Notes: a model not told the origin generated them from the sequence alone. A stretch of DNA of 12,555 nucleotides from a bacterium (GCA_017444045.1 JAFSXO010000097.1:1-12555), one strand, 5' to 3'. Shown: positions 1 through 6,573, counted from the first letter of the stretch. Numbers and translations: made by a program.

Positions 1-2
1 AC

Positions 3-155
3 AGCAGCGACGACCCCTCGGCAACAAAGCCGGACATGGACAATGCGTTTGCCGAGCTGGCAGAGATTGACGACGCCATCGCTAAATTGGCAAAAGCTAG
101 CGGAGCTTCGGAAGATAAAGACGATAACGACGAGGAGCAGAAGCCGAATGACTGA
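3..155 (+). CDS. C-terminal fragment of unidentified acidic protein (5' end outside window)
   Basis: Reading frame 3 is open from the window edge to a TGA at 153-155 and gives about 50 residues ending in an acidic, hydrophilic tail (SEDKDDNDEEQKPND). Before it is a stretch that could form a short amphipathic helix (FAELAEIDDAIAKLAKAS). The last 8 bases overlap the ATG of the next gene (ATGACTGA), and a GAGGAG ribosome site for that gene lies inside this frame at 132-137. This is the normal layout of translationally coupled genes and is the main reason to call this frame real. Too little is visible to name a family; the function is unknown. Confidence 0.6.
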   Translation, partial: SSDDPSATKPDMDNAFAELAEIDDAIAKLAKASGASEDKDDNDEEQKPND

Positions 156-696
156 ACATGACAGCCTAACCGATGAACATGACAGCCTAATCGATGACGA
201 CGTTATCGCTCCCTACAGCACCGATCCAGACAGATCCGACAGCAGCCGTCTGGTTCCCGAGGATTACGAATTCGACATCAGCGGCCCCGAAGCAGAAAGC
301 GACAACCCAGACGCTAAAGATCGCAGCGCCCGCCGGACAAGTGCTGACAGGCCAAGAATTATAGACTACGCAGCCAAAAAGGCAGCAGCCAGCCTTGAAG
401 CCGAAAAGTCTGCTATCAGGCAGAACATGCCCTACACTACCGTTAATATTTTTCTGTATTTAGCGGTATTTTTCACCGGCATAGTCTCCTGTCTCAGCCC
501 TACAACGCTGAGATCCTACGGCATTCAGACATCAACACTATCGGTAGCCATCCTTTTGGAGATTAGCGTACTATTAATTCTCGGCTATTTTCAGGCCAAC
601 TACACCAAACGCTTCCGCTATGCCCTGCTGGCTTGCGGCATCATAACCCTAGCAGAAGCCGGCATACTTTTTTATTTCTCCCCGCTGCGCTCCTGA
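148..696 (+). CDS. Small membrane protein with acidic cytoplasmic N-terminus, unknown function
   Basis: The product is 182 residues when started at the ATG at 148, which has GAGGAG ten bases upstream and overlaps the previous stop. An in-frame ATG at 43 would read backwards into the upstream gene and is rejected. Residues 1-70 are rich in Asp, Glu and Ser and likely disordered. Residues 71-95 are a basic/Ala helix, followed by three hydrophobic segments at about 100-120, 128-148 and 158-178. The sequence begins with a near-perfect tandem repeat (EHDSLTD/EHDSLID). No signal peptide or catalytic motif is visible. It probably sits in the inner membrane with the acidic part in the cytoplasm and may work with the upstream acidic protein. 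I do not recognise the family. Confidence 0.7.
   Translation: MTEHDSLTDEHDSLIDDDVIAPYSTDPDRSDSSRLVPEDYEFDISGPEAESDNPDAKDRSARRTSADRPRIIDYAAKKAAASLEAEKSAIRQNMPYTTVNIFLYLAVFFTGIVSCLSPTTLRSYGIQTSTLSVAILLEISVLLILGYFQANYTKRFRYALLACGIITLAEAGILFYFSPLRS
154..195 (+). repeat. 21-bp tandem duplication inside the membrane-protein gene
   Basis: Two adjacent 21-base copies (154-174 and 175-195) differ at one base (ACC versus ATC). Being a multiple of three, the duplication keeps the frame and doubles the peptide EHDSL(T/I)D. The near identity suggests a recent slippage event. Confidence 0.85.
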
Positions 697-774
697 CAGC
701 CCAGCCCGTATGGCCATGTAATATGTAATATGGTTCAGAGTATAGTTAGTATGGTTAGCCGTAAGGGAGGCCCC

Positions 775-1326
775 ATGAATCATCCTTTTGACAAAAATAT
801 CGCTCAGGTCCTTTTCACCAAAGAGCAGCTGCAGAAGCGCATCGCCGAGCTAGGCCAGCAGATCTCGCAGGATTACGGCCAGGAAGAGATTGTGGTGATC
901 TGCGTCCTAAAGGGAGCAGTCCCGTTCTGCGCGGATTTAGTGCGCCACATAACCTGCCCGATGGCTATAGACTTTATGGCCGCCTCAACTTACGGGGGCA
1001 CTTCTGCCTCGTCAGGCGTGGTGCGCTTTCAGAAGGACATAGAAGAGGATGTCTACGGGCGCCATGTTCTGTTCGTGGAGGACATTATCGATTCTGGGCT
1101 TACCCTGCGTTATTTAACTGACCACATACGCCTGCGCCACCCCAAAAGCCTGAAGATATGCTGCCTGATGGACAAGGCGGTAAAGCGCAAGACCGATCTG
1201 CATCCCGATTACGTTGGCTTTGACCTCGGCGATCATTTTATTGTCGGCTACGGCTTTGATTACGAGGAAAGCTACCGCAATATGGACTATATTGGCGTGC
1301 TCAAGCCAGAGGCGATAACATCTTAA
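775..1326 (+). CDS. hpt: Hypoxanthine phosphoribosyltransferase
   Basis: This cytoplasmic purine-salvage enzyme joins hypoxanthine (and often guanine) to PRPP, giving IMP or GMP plus pyrophosphate. The product is 183 residues, normal for bacterial HPRT. The class I phosphoribosyltransferase PRPP loop is clear at residues 98-111 (VLFVEDIIDSGLTL, with the paired acidic residues E102-D103). The LKG loop is at 45-47, the flexible-loop STYGG at 71-75, and a purine-site Lys at about 134 precedes the C-terminal GDHFIVGYGFDYEE...RN segment typical of HPRT. The ATG at 775 has an AGGGAGG ribosome site four bases upstream. An ATG at 730 would add 15 unconserved residues without a ribosome site. The gene stands alone and converges on the minus-strand block beyond 1399. 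Confidence 0.95.
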   Translation: MNHPFDKNIAQVLFTKEQLQKRIAELGQQISQDYGQEEIVVICVLKGAVPFCADLVRHITCPMAIDFMAASTYGGTSASSGVVRFQKDIEEDVYGRHVLFVEDIIDSGLTLRYLTDHIRLRHPKSLKICCLMDKAVKRKTDLHPDYVGFDLGDHFIVGYGFDYEESYRNMDYIGVLKPEAITS

Positions 1327-1398
1327 TGACACTGCCTTTTTTCACGCCAGCGACACCTTATCTCAAAAACTATTGACAAATTGAAATAAGGAGACAAA

Positions 1399-1441
1399 AA
1401 GTGGGTGCTTATTTCAAAAAGTATGAAACAAGCACCCACTT
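1399..1441 (-). terminator. Hairpin terminator for the 1485-3045 minus-strand block
   Basis: A 12-bp perfect stem (1399-1410 with 1430-1441) is extended by a 5-bp inner stem (1412-1416 with 1424-1428). Read on the minus strand the stem is followed by TTTTTGTC, a U-tract expected of Rho-independent termination. On the plus strand no U-tract follows, so it serves the minus strand better, though it may also slow hpt transcription. Confidence 0.7.
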
Positions 1442-1484
1442 ATCCCTAATAAACTATACTCGCTATACAGCTTCTAAAATATAA

Positions 1485-2366
1485 CTAATAGACGAACGGC
1501 ATAACCACATCGCCGTTATCGCCGCTGTCGGCAGGCGTTGGCTTCAGCGCAGGCGTTGGCGCTGGCGTTGGTTTTGGTGCTGCCGTTGGCTGGCTAACGG
1601 CCTTGCGCTGCGGTTCAGAAACAGCCGCCTGGCCAGCCCGAGGCTGCTCGGCTTTATTAGCCTTAGCGCCCAATTCCAGAACGAGGAAATGACCCTCGAC
1701 CCCGAAACGGCGAATGTCGCAATTCAAATTAACGGGAATTTTCGGCCAAGGATTAATGGTGATCACATCGTCATCAATAGAGACCACACCTTTAAGGCTC
1801 TCCTTGCCGGCGAGCTTCTGATTGACCACCGACATAAGCAGACGCCGCAGGAAGCCAGGCATAGGCATCATCTCAGCGGCCCAGAAGTTCTCAAATACTA
1901 TGCGCAGATTATTGTGCTTGGCTTCCGGCTTAAGATCGACAGCGAACGGGAAGACTATCCCCTTGCGCACCTCGCCGCGGATAGTGACGCGCTCCCCGGC
2001 CATAGCAAAGCCCAGGTTGCGAATATCCACCGGCAGACCCTTAAGCGCATCGCGCGTTTTGTCGCACTCCAAAAAACGGTTCAGCAGACCGGCCGCTACG
2101 CGAAAGACCAAATGCTCAACCCTTATATTGGCCGTCTTTAACATCTCATCTTTGGGCAGGCTTAAGTCCAGATTCTCCACATAAAGCAGACCAGCAGACA
2201 GAGCCATTCCCTCCAGCCGCCCAGCCTTCAGATTTATATCTTTGAATTCTAAGCGCAAGCGCACCCGCCCAGCCTGCAAGTCAAAGCCTACGGACACATT
2301 CTCAATGCCCAAACTATTTACTATCTGCTGAACCGTGCCGAGCAGTTTCACAATTTTTGCGCTCAT
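1485..2366 (-). CDS. Beta-rich protein with Pro/Thr-rich tail, unknown function
   Basis: The product has 293 residues. Residues 1-232 alternate short hydrophobic strands (VRLRLEFKDINLKAG, LLYVENLDLSL, VTIRGEVRKGIVFPF, VVSIDDDVITINPWP) with two amphipathic helices near 88-110 and 168-188. The pattern recalls lipid-binding tubular or AsmA/LmeA (DUF2993)-like folds, but this is only an impression. Residues 236-285 are low complexity with PTPAP-type repeats, and the protein ends in the hydrophobic VVMPFVY. No signal peptide or lipobox is visible. The ATG at 2366 has no good ribosome site; it lies 26 bases after the FmdB stop, so it is probably translated from the shared mRNA. A hairpin terminator follows at 1399-1441. 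Confidence 0.75.
   Translation of the reverse strand: MSAKIVKLLGTVQQIVNSLGIENVSVGFDLQAGRVRLRLEFKDINLKAGRLEGMALSAGLLYVENLDLSLPKDEMLKTANIRVEHLVFRVAAGLLNRFLECDKTRDALKGLPVDIRNLGFAMAGERVTIRGEVRKGIVFPFAVDLKPEAKHNNLRIVFENFWAAEMMPMPGFLRRLLMSVVNQKLAGKESLKGVVSIDDDVITINPWPKIPVNLNCDIRRFGVEGHFLVLELGAKANKAEQPRAGQAAVSEPQRKAVSQPTAAPKPTPAPTPALKPTPADSGDNGDVVMPFVY
1531..1590 (-). repeat. Short GGCGTTGG-type repeats coding the Pro/Thr tail
   Basis: Four imperfect copies of a roughly 12-base unit (plus-strand GCAGGCGTTGGC at 1531 and 1549, then GCTGGCGTTGGT at 1561, then a degenerate copy) encode the PTPA-type repeats of the overlapping gene. Length variation between strains would be expected. Confidence 0.7.
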
Positions 2367-2392
2367 AATCGTTTACACTACCTTTTTTTCAT

Positions 2393-2749
2393 CTATGCAC
2401 TGACGGGCTTGGACGGCGCTGCGGACGGAGCAGAAGAAGCTGACTGAGACGCTGCTGCGTTCCCAGCTTCCGTCTTTTTAGACGCCGAAGAATCAGCTGA
2501 TGAAGCTGCAGGCGCAGCCGTATCACTCTTTTCCTGATGGTCAGCAGGCTTGCTTTCGCTGACCGATGAGGAAGCATTATCTGTTTTATAAAAGCCGTGG
2601 CCCTTAAAAATCACGCCGCAGGGAGCAATAATCTTATGCAGGGCCTGGGCATGACAATGCGGGCATTCAGTAAGAGGCGCATCGCTCGAATGCTGCAGCG
2701 CTTCGCAGGTCTGATGGCATTCAGCGCAGCGATACAAATAAATAGGCAT
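2393..2749 (-). CDS. FmdB-family zinc-ribbon protein with long Ala/Ser tail
   Basis: The product has 118 residues. The first 57 match the FmdB/CxxC-CxxC zinc-ribbon family: the start MPIYLYRC, Cys pairs C8-x2-C11 and C29-x2-C32 that should bind one zinc, and the family-typical end GVIFKGHGFYKTD. The family is widespread and named after a putative regulator near formamidase; the true role is unknown. Here the domain is followed by about 60 residues of almost only Ser, Ala, Lys, Glu and Pro. Such tails occur in FmdB proteins but this one doubles the protein. The start has a weak AGG seven bases upstream. The gene lies 32 bases after the 87-residue gene and 26 bases before the next, so the three are likely one operon. 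Confidence 0.9.
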   Translation of the reverse strand: MPIYLYRCAECHQTCEALQHSSDAPLTECPHCHAQALHKIIAPCGVIFKGHGFYKTDNASSSVSESKPADHQEKSDTAAPAASSADSSASKKTEAGNAAASQSASSAPSAAPSKPVSA

Positions 2750-2781
2750 AAGCGAACCTGTCCTATTAAATCCAGACCAGA

Positions 2782-3045
2782 CTATTCCTGAGCCAGCATA
2801 GGTCCAGACGTGAGCACGACTTCTACAGCGTTTTTATTGACGGTCAGAAAGTCTACGGAGTGCAAAAAGGTATCGCCGTGCAGGCTGTAAACCTTGGCAT
2901 TGGTAACCGCGAAAAAGTCGCGGGCGCGCACGTTGAGCTCATCGGTAAGCCGGGAATCGGCAACCAAGTAAATCTCGCCTTCGATTCTGTGATTGTGCGT
3001 ATAAATGGTTACCTGTTTACGATCCTTAGGGATACGGAGCGACAT
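2782..3045 (-). CDS. 87-residue conserved-type protein, unknown function (DUF6812-like)
   Basis: This small soluble protein of 87 residues has a beta-rich pattern: VTIYTHNHRIEGEIYLV, then SRLTDELN, then a strand ending FFAVTNAKVYSL, then FLHSVDFLTVNK. The order of a strand-turn-strand 'IEG' motif, an SRLTDxLN helix and a 'VTNAKVY' strand resembles the uncharacterised DUF6812 family, recalled by pattern only. No catalytic residues or membrane segments are visible. The ATG at 3045 has AAGGAG seven bases upstream, a good ribosome site created by the end of a tandem duplication. It is the first gene of the block ending at 1485. Confidence 0.75.
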   Translation of the reverse strand: MSLRIPKDRKQVTIYTHNHRIEGEIYLVADSRLTDELNVRARDFFAVTNAKVYSLHGDTFLHSVDFLTVNKNAVEVVLTSGPMLAQE

Positions 3046-3053
3046 ATCGATCT

Positions 3054-3085
3054 CCTTATAATATCAAAACCTTATAATATCAAAA
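3054..3085 (-). repeat. Perfect 16-bp tandem duplication carrying a TATTAT box and the ribosome site
   Basis: CCTTATAATATCAAAA occurs twice back to back (3054-3069, 3070-3085). On the minus strand each copy holds a TATTAT (-10-like) sequence followed by AAGG. Only the gene-proximal copy completes an AAGGAG ribosome site; the distal copy reads AAGGTT. The duplication therefore offers two possible -10 elements for the 87-residue gene. I could not find a convincing -35. Confidence 0.8.
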
Positions 3086-3168
3086 TGCAGGCCCGCCACA
3101 TTAAGCATGACGAGCACTGCACAGACAAGCGCTAACGTCAGCACTCTGCAGAGCGCCAAATCAGCTAA

Positions 3169-4131
3169 CTATTTAGGATTCACGCAGTTGGGCACTTCTT
3201 CGCCGGCAGCAAAGCATTTAGCGATACGCGCAGCTTCAAGGCCGGTAACGCGCTCAGCCTGAGCGGTAGAAGCGCCGATGTGGTGCGAGCCGTAGCATCT
3301 GGGGTGCTTGGCCAGGGCGCAGTCGAAATCGGCGGTCGCAGTGCCGGGCTCCTGCGGGAATACATCAAGACCGCAGCGCAGACCCTTGCTGTCCAAAGCG
3401 GCCAGCAGGGCATCGTTGTCGACGATATCGGCGCGGGAGGTATTCAGCAGAATGGCCTTGGGCTTCATGGCTCCGATGAACTCGGCATTGATCATGCCGC
3501 GCGTGGATTCGCAGCTGGGCACGTGGATAGAAATGATGTCGGCCTCTTTGGCGATATCCATGAGGTTTTCACAGCGCTTAATGCCCATTTCGGCAGCCTT
3601 TTCGGGGGTGAGGCAAATATCATAAGCGCAGATCTCCACCTCAAACCCGCGCAGGCGTTTGATCAGCTCGCTGCCAATATTGCCGGTGCCAACCAGACCC
3701 ACGGTTTTGCCCTTCAGACCATCGGCCTTGCTGCCGAATTCCTTCTTGTTCCACTTGCCAGCGCGCAGCTCAGCTACACAGTCGGGAATGCGCCGCTCGA
3801 TGGACAGCAGAAGAGCCATAGCCAGCTCAGCTACGGCCACGGAGTTCTTGCCAGGGCAGTTGGCCACGCGCACGTTGCGCTCGGTGGCACAGTCTACATC
3901 AATAGTGTTATATCCGGAACCGGCGCGAATGATCAGGCCCAATTTGGGAGCAGCTTCCATAGCCGCTCTGGTGACCTTGGTAGAGCGCACTACCAAAATA
4001 TCGACATCGCCGAGATTATTCGGCAGATCATCAGCCGTAAGAGACGGCATACTCACCACTTCGGCTCCAGGAATAGCCTCAAACGCTTCGATCGCCACAG
4101 GGCTGATCTTATCGGCCAACAGAATCTTCAT
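3169..4131 (-). CDS. serA: D-3-phosphoglycerate dehydrogenase-type 2-hydroxyacid dehydrogenase (short form)
   Basis: This enzyme probably oxidises 3-phosphoglycerate with NAD+ as the first step of serine synthesis. The 320-residue product is a complete D-2-hydroxyacid dehydrogenase: substrate domain (1-95 and the C-terminus) around a Rossmann domain with G148-x-G150-x2-G153 and Asp171 at the end of the second strand (NAD preference). The catalytic triad is visible as Arg233 (NTSRADIVD), Glu261 (DVFPQEPG) and His284. The HIGAS signature at 284-288 and the RAGSGYNTIDVD substrate loop (69-80) favour phosphoglycerate over other hydroxyacids. It lacks the ACT regulatory domain of longer SerA proteins, so feedback control by serine through that domain is not expected. 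ATG 4131 has an AGGATGG upstream; an ATG at 4143 sits directly on that sequence and is less likely. No serB or serC is near. Confidence 0.88.
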   Translation of the reverse strand: MKILLADKISPVAIEAFEAIPGAEVVSMPSLTADDLPNNLGDVDILVVRSTKVTRAAMEAAPKLGLIIRAGSGYNTIDVDCATERNVRVANCPGKNSVAVAELAMALLLSIERRIPDCVAELRAGKWNKKEFGSKADGLKGKTVGLVGTGNIGSELIKRLRGFEVEICAYDICLTPEKAAEMGIKRCENLMDIAKEADIISIHVPSCESTRGMINAEFIGAMKPKAILLNTSRADIVDNDALLAALDSKGLRCGLDVFPQEPGTATADFDCALAKHPRCYGSHHIGASTAQAERVTGLEAARIAKCFAAGEEVPNCVNPK

Positions 4132-4175
4132 AACCAAAACCATCCTAAAAAATGTGACAGATAAACATTACAAAA

Positions 4176-4201
4176 CAGCGCCAAGCCACACGACTGCGCT
4201 G
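4176..4201 (-). terminator. Weak hairpin terminator after pilT
   Basis: On the minus strand a 6-bp stem CAGCGC...GCGCTG with a 14-base loop is followed by TTTTGT. It lies 36 bases beyond the pilT stop. The short stem, long loop and short U-tract make it a modest candidate. Confidence 0.4.
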
Positions 4202-4236
4202 GGCAGATTTTCACGAAGACTATCTATATTCCCTGC

Positions 4237-5337
4237 TTATTTCTTGCGCTCGATGAGATGGCGCAGAGCATCGGGACGTATAGCGCGCATTTCTGCCTGG
4301 TCGGCGCTGACGATATCGGAGTTGACCAGATCGGCCAGCGATTTTTCCATCGTCTGCATACCGATGTCGCGGCTGGTCTCCAGCACTGAGTAAATCTGAT
4401 ACGTGCGATTTTCGCGGATAAGCGAGGTAACGGCCACCGTGCCCAGCAAAATCTCGCGGGCAGCCACGCGGCCCAAACCATCCTTGCGCGGCAAAAGCGT
4501 CTGAGCCAAGATTGCCTTAAGCGTACCAGCCAGCTGAATGCGGGCCTGAGACTGACGCTCGGCAGGCAGCGCGCTGATCACGCGGTCGATAGCGCCTAAA
4601 GCGTCGGGGCTGTGCAAGCTGGCCAGAACCAAGTGACCGGTTTCGGCCGCGGTAAGCGCCAGCTCAATGGTCTCGGGGTCTCGCATCTCGCCGACGAGAA
4701 TGACGTCGGGATCCTGACGCAGGCCGCGCTTGAGCGCGTTGGCGAAGGAATTGGTATGGCGCCCAATTTCGCGCTGGGTGACGATGCCCAGACCGGGCTG
4801 CAGCACGAACTCAATCGGGTCCTCCAGGGTGAGCACGTGGCAGGGACGCTCGGCCAGGATCAGGTTGGCCAGACAGGCCAGAGTGGTCGATTTACCGGTA
4901 CCTGTAGGACCGGTGCACATGATAATGCCCGCCGGCGCCAGCAGCTGCTCTTTAACCTGCCAGGACAGGCCGATCTCTTCAAACGTAGGCACGCGGGTGG
5001 GGATCAGACGCAGGGCAGCGCCAGGGCCGGTGCGATCGAAATAGGCATTGAGACGGAAACGGCCTAAATCCCGGATTTCCAAAGCCAAGTCAAGCTCCAG
5101 ATTCATCTCCCATTCTTTGCGGCGCGAATCCTCCAGCACGGAGAAAATCAGCTCGCGCACCTCGAACGCAGAAAAGGATTTATAGCCAGGCAGAGGGACC
5201 AATTCGCCCACGCGGCGCACCATAGGCGGCATACCGGACTTTAAGTGCAAGTCAGAAGCAGACAGCTGGACAGCCGCACGCAAAAGCGGAGTGGCGTCAA
5301 CAGGACCGTTAGATGAAGAAGATGATATTTTGGCCAC
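4237..5337 (-). CDS. pilT: Type IV pilus retraction ATPase PilT
   Basis: This hexameric cytoplasmic secretion ATPase powers pilus disassembly and twitching. Numbered from the chosen start (366 residues): a PAS-like N-domain opening with ASDLHLKSGMPPM, Walker A GPTGTGKS at 143-150, Asp box TLEDPIEF at about 170-177, Walker B DVILVGEMRD at about 211-220, His box TGHLVLASLHS at about 233-243, and the PilT-family C-terminal part VAAREILLGTVAVTSLIREN...GMQTME. The AIRNLI-type motif needed for retraction in PilT reads AVTSLI here, a change worth noting. The start is uncertain: GTG 5337 has GGAGG four bases upstream, while TTG 5361 adds eight residues with a poor ribosome site. PilB, PilC and other pilus genes are not nearby. 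Confidence 0.92.
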   Translation of the reverse strand: MAKISSSSSNGPVDATPLLRAAVQLSASDLHLKSGMPPMVRRVGELVPLPGYKSFSAFEVRELIFSVLEDSRRKEWEMNLELDLALEIRDLGRFRLNAYFDRTGPGAALRLIPTRVPTFEEIGLSWQVKEQLLAPAGIIMCTGPTGTGKSTTLACLANLILAERPCHVLTLEDPIEFVLQPGLGIVTQREIGRHTNSFANALKRGLRQDPDVILVGEMRDPETIELALTAAETGHLVLASLHSPDALGAIDRVISALPAERQSQARIQLAGTLKAILAQTLLPRKDGLGRVAAREILLGTVAVTSLIRENRTYQIYSVLETSRDIGMQTMEKSLADLVNSDIVSADQAEMRAIRPDALRHLIERKK

Positions 5338-5371
5338 AATGCCTCCGATAGTAAATGCCAAGCTGCCTGCC

Positions 5372-5389
5372 CGCGCCTGGCAAGGCGCG
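5372..5389 (-). other. GC-rich hairpin in the pilT leader
   Basis: A perfect 7-bp GC stem (5372-5378 with 5383-5389) with a four-base loop lies 35 bases before the GTG start and 11 before the alternative TTG. No U-tract follows on the minus strand, so it is not a normal terminator; it may be an mRNA leader structure. Confidence 0.5.
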
Positions 5390-5403
5390 CAGACAAAGCA
5401 GCT

Positions 5404-5461
5404 GCACTAATAAAATACAGTGCTTATTTTTAGGCACAAGAGGCAAATTTCCCCCTTGTGC
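5404..5461 (-). other. Two more inverted repeats upstream of pilT
   Basis: A 5-bp stem at 5404-5408/5419-5423 (loop 10, AT-rich) and a 7-bp stem GCACAAG/CTTGTGC at 5434-5440/5455-5461 (loop 14) lie between the beta-helix gene and pilT. Neither has a U-tract in the minus direction. Their role (leader structure, operator or nothing) cannot be settled from sequence. Confidence 0.4.
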
Positions 5462-5471
5462 GCTTCAATGA

Positions 5472-5501
5472 AGAGCTGATAATTAAAGGCTAGGCAGCTC
5501 T
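5472..5501 (-). terminator. Possible weak terminator after the beta-helix gene
   Basis: A 7-bp stem AGAGCTG/CAGCTCT (5472-5478 with 5495-5501, loop 16) lies 15 bases beyond the beta-helix stop. On the minus strand it is followed by TCATTG, a poor U-tract, so termination here would be inefficient. Confidence 0.3.
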
Positions 5502-5516
5502 GAAGGTGGCGGCTGT

Positions 5517-6392
5517 TTATTTAATGATCCTGACTGCCTGAGGATGTTCATCTATGAACTGCTGCTCATCGAAGCCAAATTCGCATTTTTCGAAGGTGAT
5601 GCTGGCCGAGCCGTCCTTGTTAAAGAAATCACCCTTGTTGCCGATAAAGCGACATTCTTTAAAAAGCGCATCGCCAGAAGACAGACTCAGCAGCGTATAC
5701 TGCTTGCAGCGGGTAAATTCACACTTAGAAAAGCGCAGGCCGCTGCTGCTGTTGATCTCCAGCATACCGTAGGAGCAGTCGTGAATCCGGCAGGAAATCG
5801 CGGTAAGACCCTTGATACCGTAGCCTGATATGCCATAGGCACCGCATCCGTAAAGGTCCATAGCTTTCAGACATACATTTTCACAGTTATCAAATGCCAC
5901 CACGCTGCCGCTGCAAACGCCGGGCTCTACCTCGTGGCCCATAGTCATGCCCACCATAGTTACATTGACGCAATGCTTAAACTGTATTACGTTGCTGTAG
6001 GCATCCTCGGTAACCAGGCGAGTCTTGCTGTTGTCTCCGTCTTTAGCGCGCAGCGTAAGGCCGCTGACGTTTACTACGGTGAGTTCGCCGCTCTCCCACA
6101 TGATGTGGGGATGCTCGGCATTCCAGTCCAGGCCTTTTTTAGCTTCAGAGTTGAAATACTGGGAGAAATTGTAGGTTCCCGGCTTCAGAATGATCTCGGT
6201 ATTGTTGTCTATAGCGCTGAGGAGCTCGATAACATTGCTGACTTCAACCTGTTTGACCTGTGCGGCAGCCAGCAGCTGCGGGGCGCTGCCAAAGGAAGGC
6301 AGAGACGCCGTTTCGGCCTGAACGGCGGGAGAAGCAAAGGCCAGCAGACAGCATAGGCCTGCGGCGCAAAGATTAAACTTGCACTTGTTCAT
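5517..6392 (-). CDS. Exported right-handed parallel beta-helix protein
   Basis: The precursor is 291 residues. A Sec signal peptide covers residues 1-26 (MNKCKFN, hydrophobic core, cleavage after VQA). Residues 50-80 contain the cap-like VSNVIELLSAIDNNTEIILKPGTYNF, common at the start of NosD/pectate-lyase-like beta-helices. Residues 100-275 are a series of roughly 22-residue coils with the recurring pattern 'v.f..C.nv.l....l.gcg.yGi', including GHEVEPGVCSGSVV at 152-165. Cysteines recur at equivalent coil positions (141, 170, 201, 206, 224, 229, 247, 270). Such folds often bind or cut polysaccharide, but no lyase or hydrolase residues can be assigned. The ATG at 6392 has GGAG five bases upstream; the open frame reaches 6473 but that would bury the signal peptide. 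It has a good promoter at 6463-6491. Confidence 0.82.
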   Translation of the reverse strand: MNKCKFNLCAAGLCCLLAFASPAVQAETASLPSFGSAPQLLAAAQVKQVEVSNVIELLSAIDNNTEIILKPGTYNFSQYFNSEAKKGLDWNAEHPHIMWESGELTVVNVSGLTLRAKDGDNSKTRLVTEDAYSNVIQFKHCVNVTMVGMTMGHEVEPGVCSGSVVAFDNCENVCLKAMDLYGCGAYGISGYGIKGLTAISCRIHDCSYGMLEINSSSGLRFSKCEFTRCKQYTLLSLSSGDALFKECRFIGNKGDFFNKDGSASITFEKCEFGFDEQQFIDEHPQAVRIIK

Positions 6393-6462
6393 ATTATCTC
6401 CATTACAAAACAATGGCATTGAGCTAGGATTCAACGACATTGAAGATGCTGATTCATATGCA

Positions 6463-6491
6463 ATTATAATCACGTTTACGCCAGCTTACAA
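6463..6491 (-). promoter_or_regulatory. Sigma70-type promoter for the beta-helix gene
   Basis: On the minus strand, -35 TTGTAA (6491-6486) is 17 bases from a perfect -10 TATAAT (6468-6463). Transcription would start near 6456 and leave a leader of about 63 bases before the ATG at 6392. Confidence 0.65.
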
Positions 6492-6550
6492 GCCAGCACT
6501 ATACGCGGAACTTCACAAAGATAGAGTTTGCGGCTCAAGCTAAGCAGTCA

Positions 6551-6573
6551 AAAAGCTAAAGTAGGGAGCTTTT
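6551..6573. other. Inverted repeat between divergent genes
   Basis: A perfect 7-base inverted repeat AAAAGCT/AGCTTTT (loop of nine) lies between the beta-helix promoter and the BMC promoter. It could be an operator or a weak terminator, with the A/T arms doubling as U-tract in either direction. No gene ends here, so an operator seems at least as likely. Nothing else is recognised in 6492-6630. Confidence 0.35.

Noticed and set aside
1689..2184. Plus-strand open frames opposite the beta-rich protein gene
   Set aside because: No ribosome site or recognisable domain; the minus-strand frame is longer and fits the operon spacing and terminator.
3144..3153. Palindrome CTCTGCAGAG after the serA-type gene
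   Set aside because: It is short, has no loop and no U-tract, so it is not a credible terminator; it could be chance.
3280..4393. Long plus-strand open frames opposite the serA-type gene
   Set aside because: They mirror a clearly conserved dehydrogenase on the minus strand, match no family pattern, and have the skewed composition expected of antisense of a GC-biased gene.
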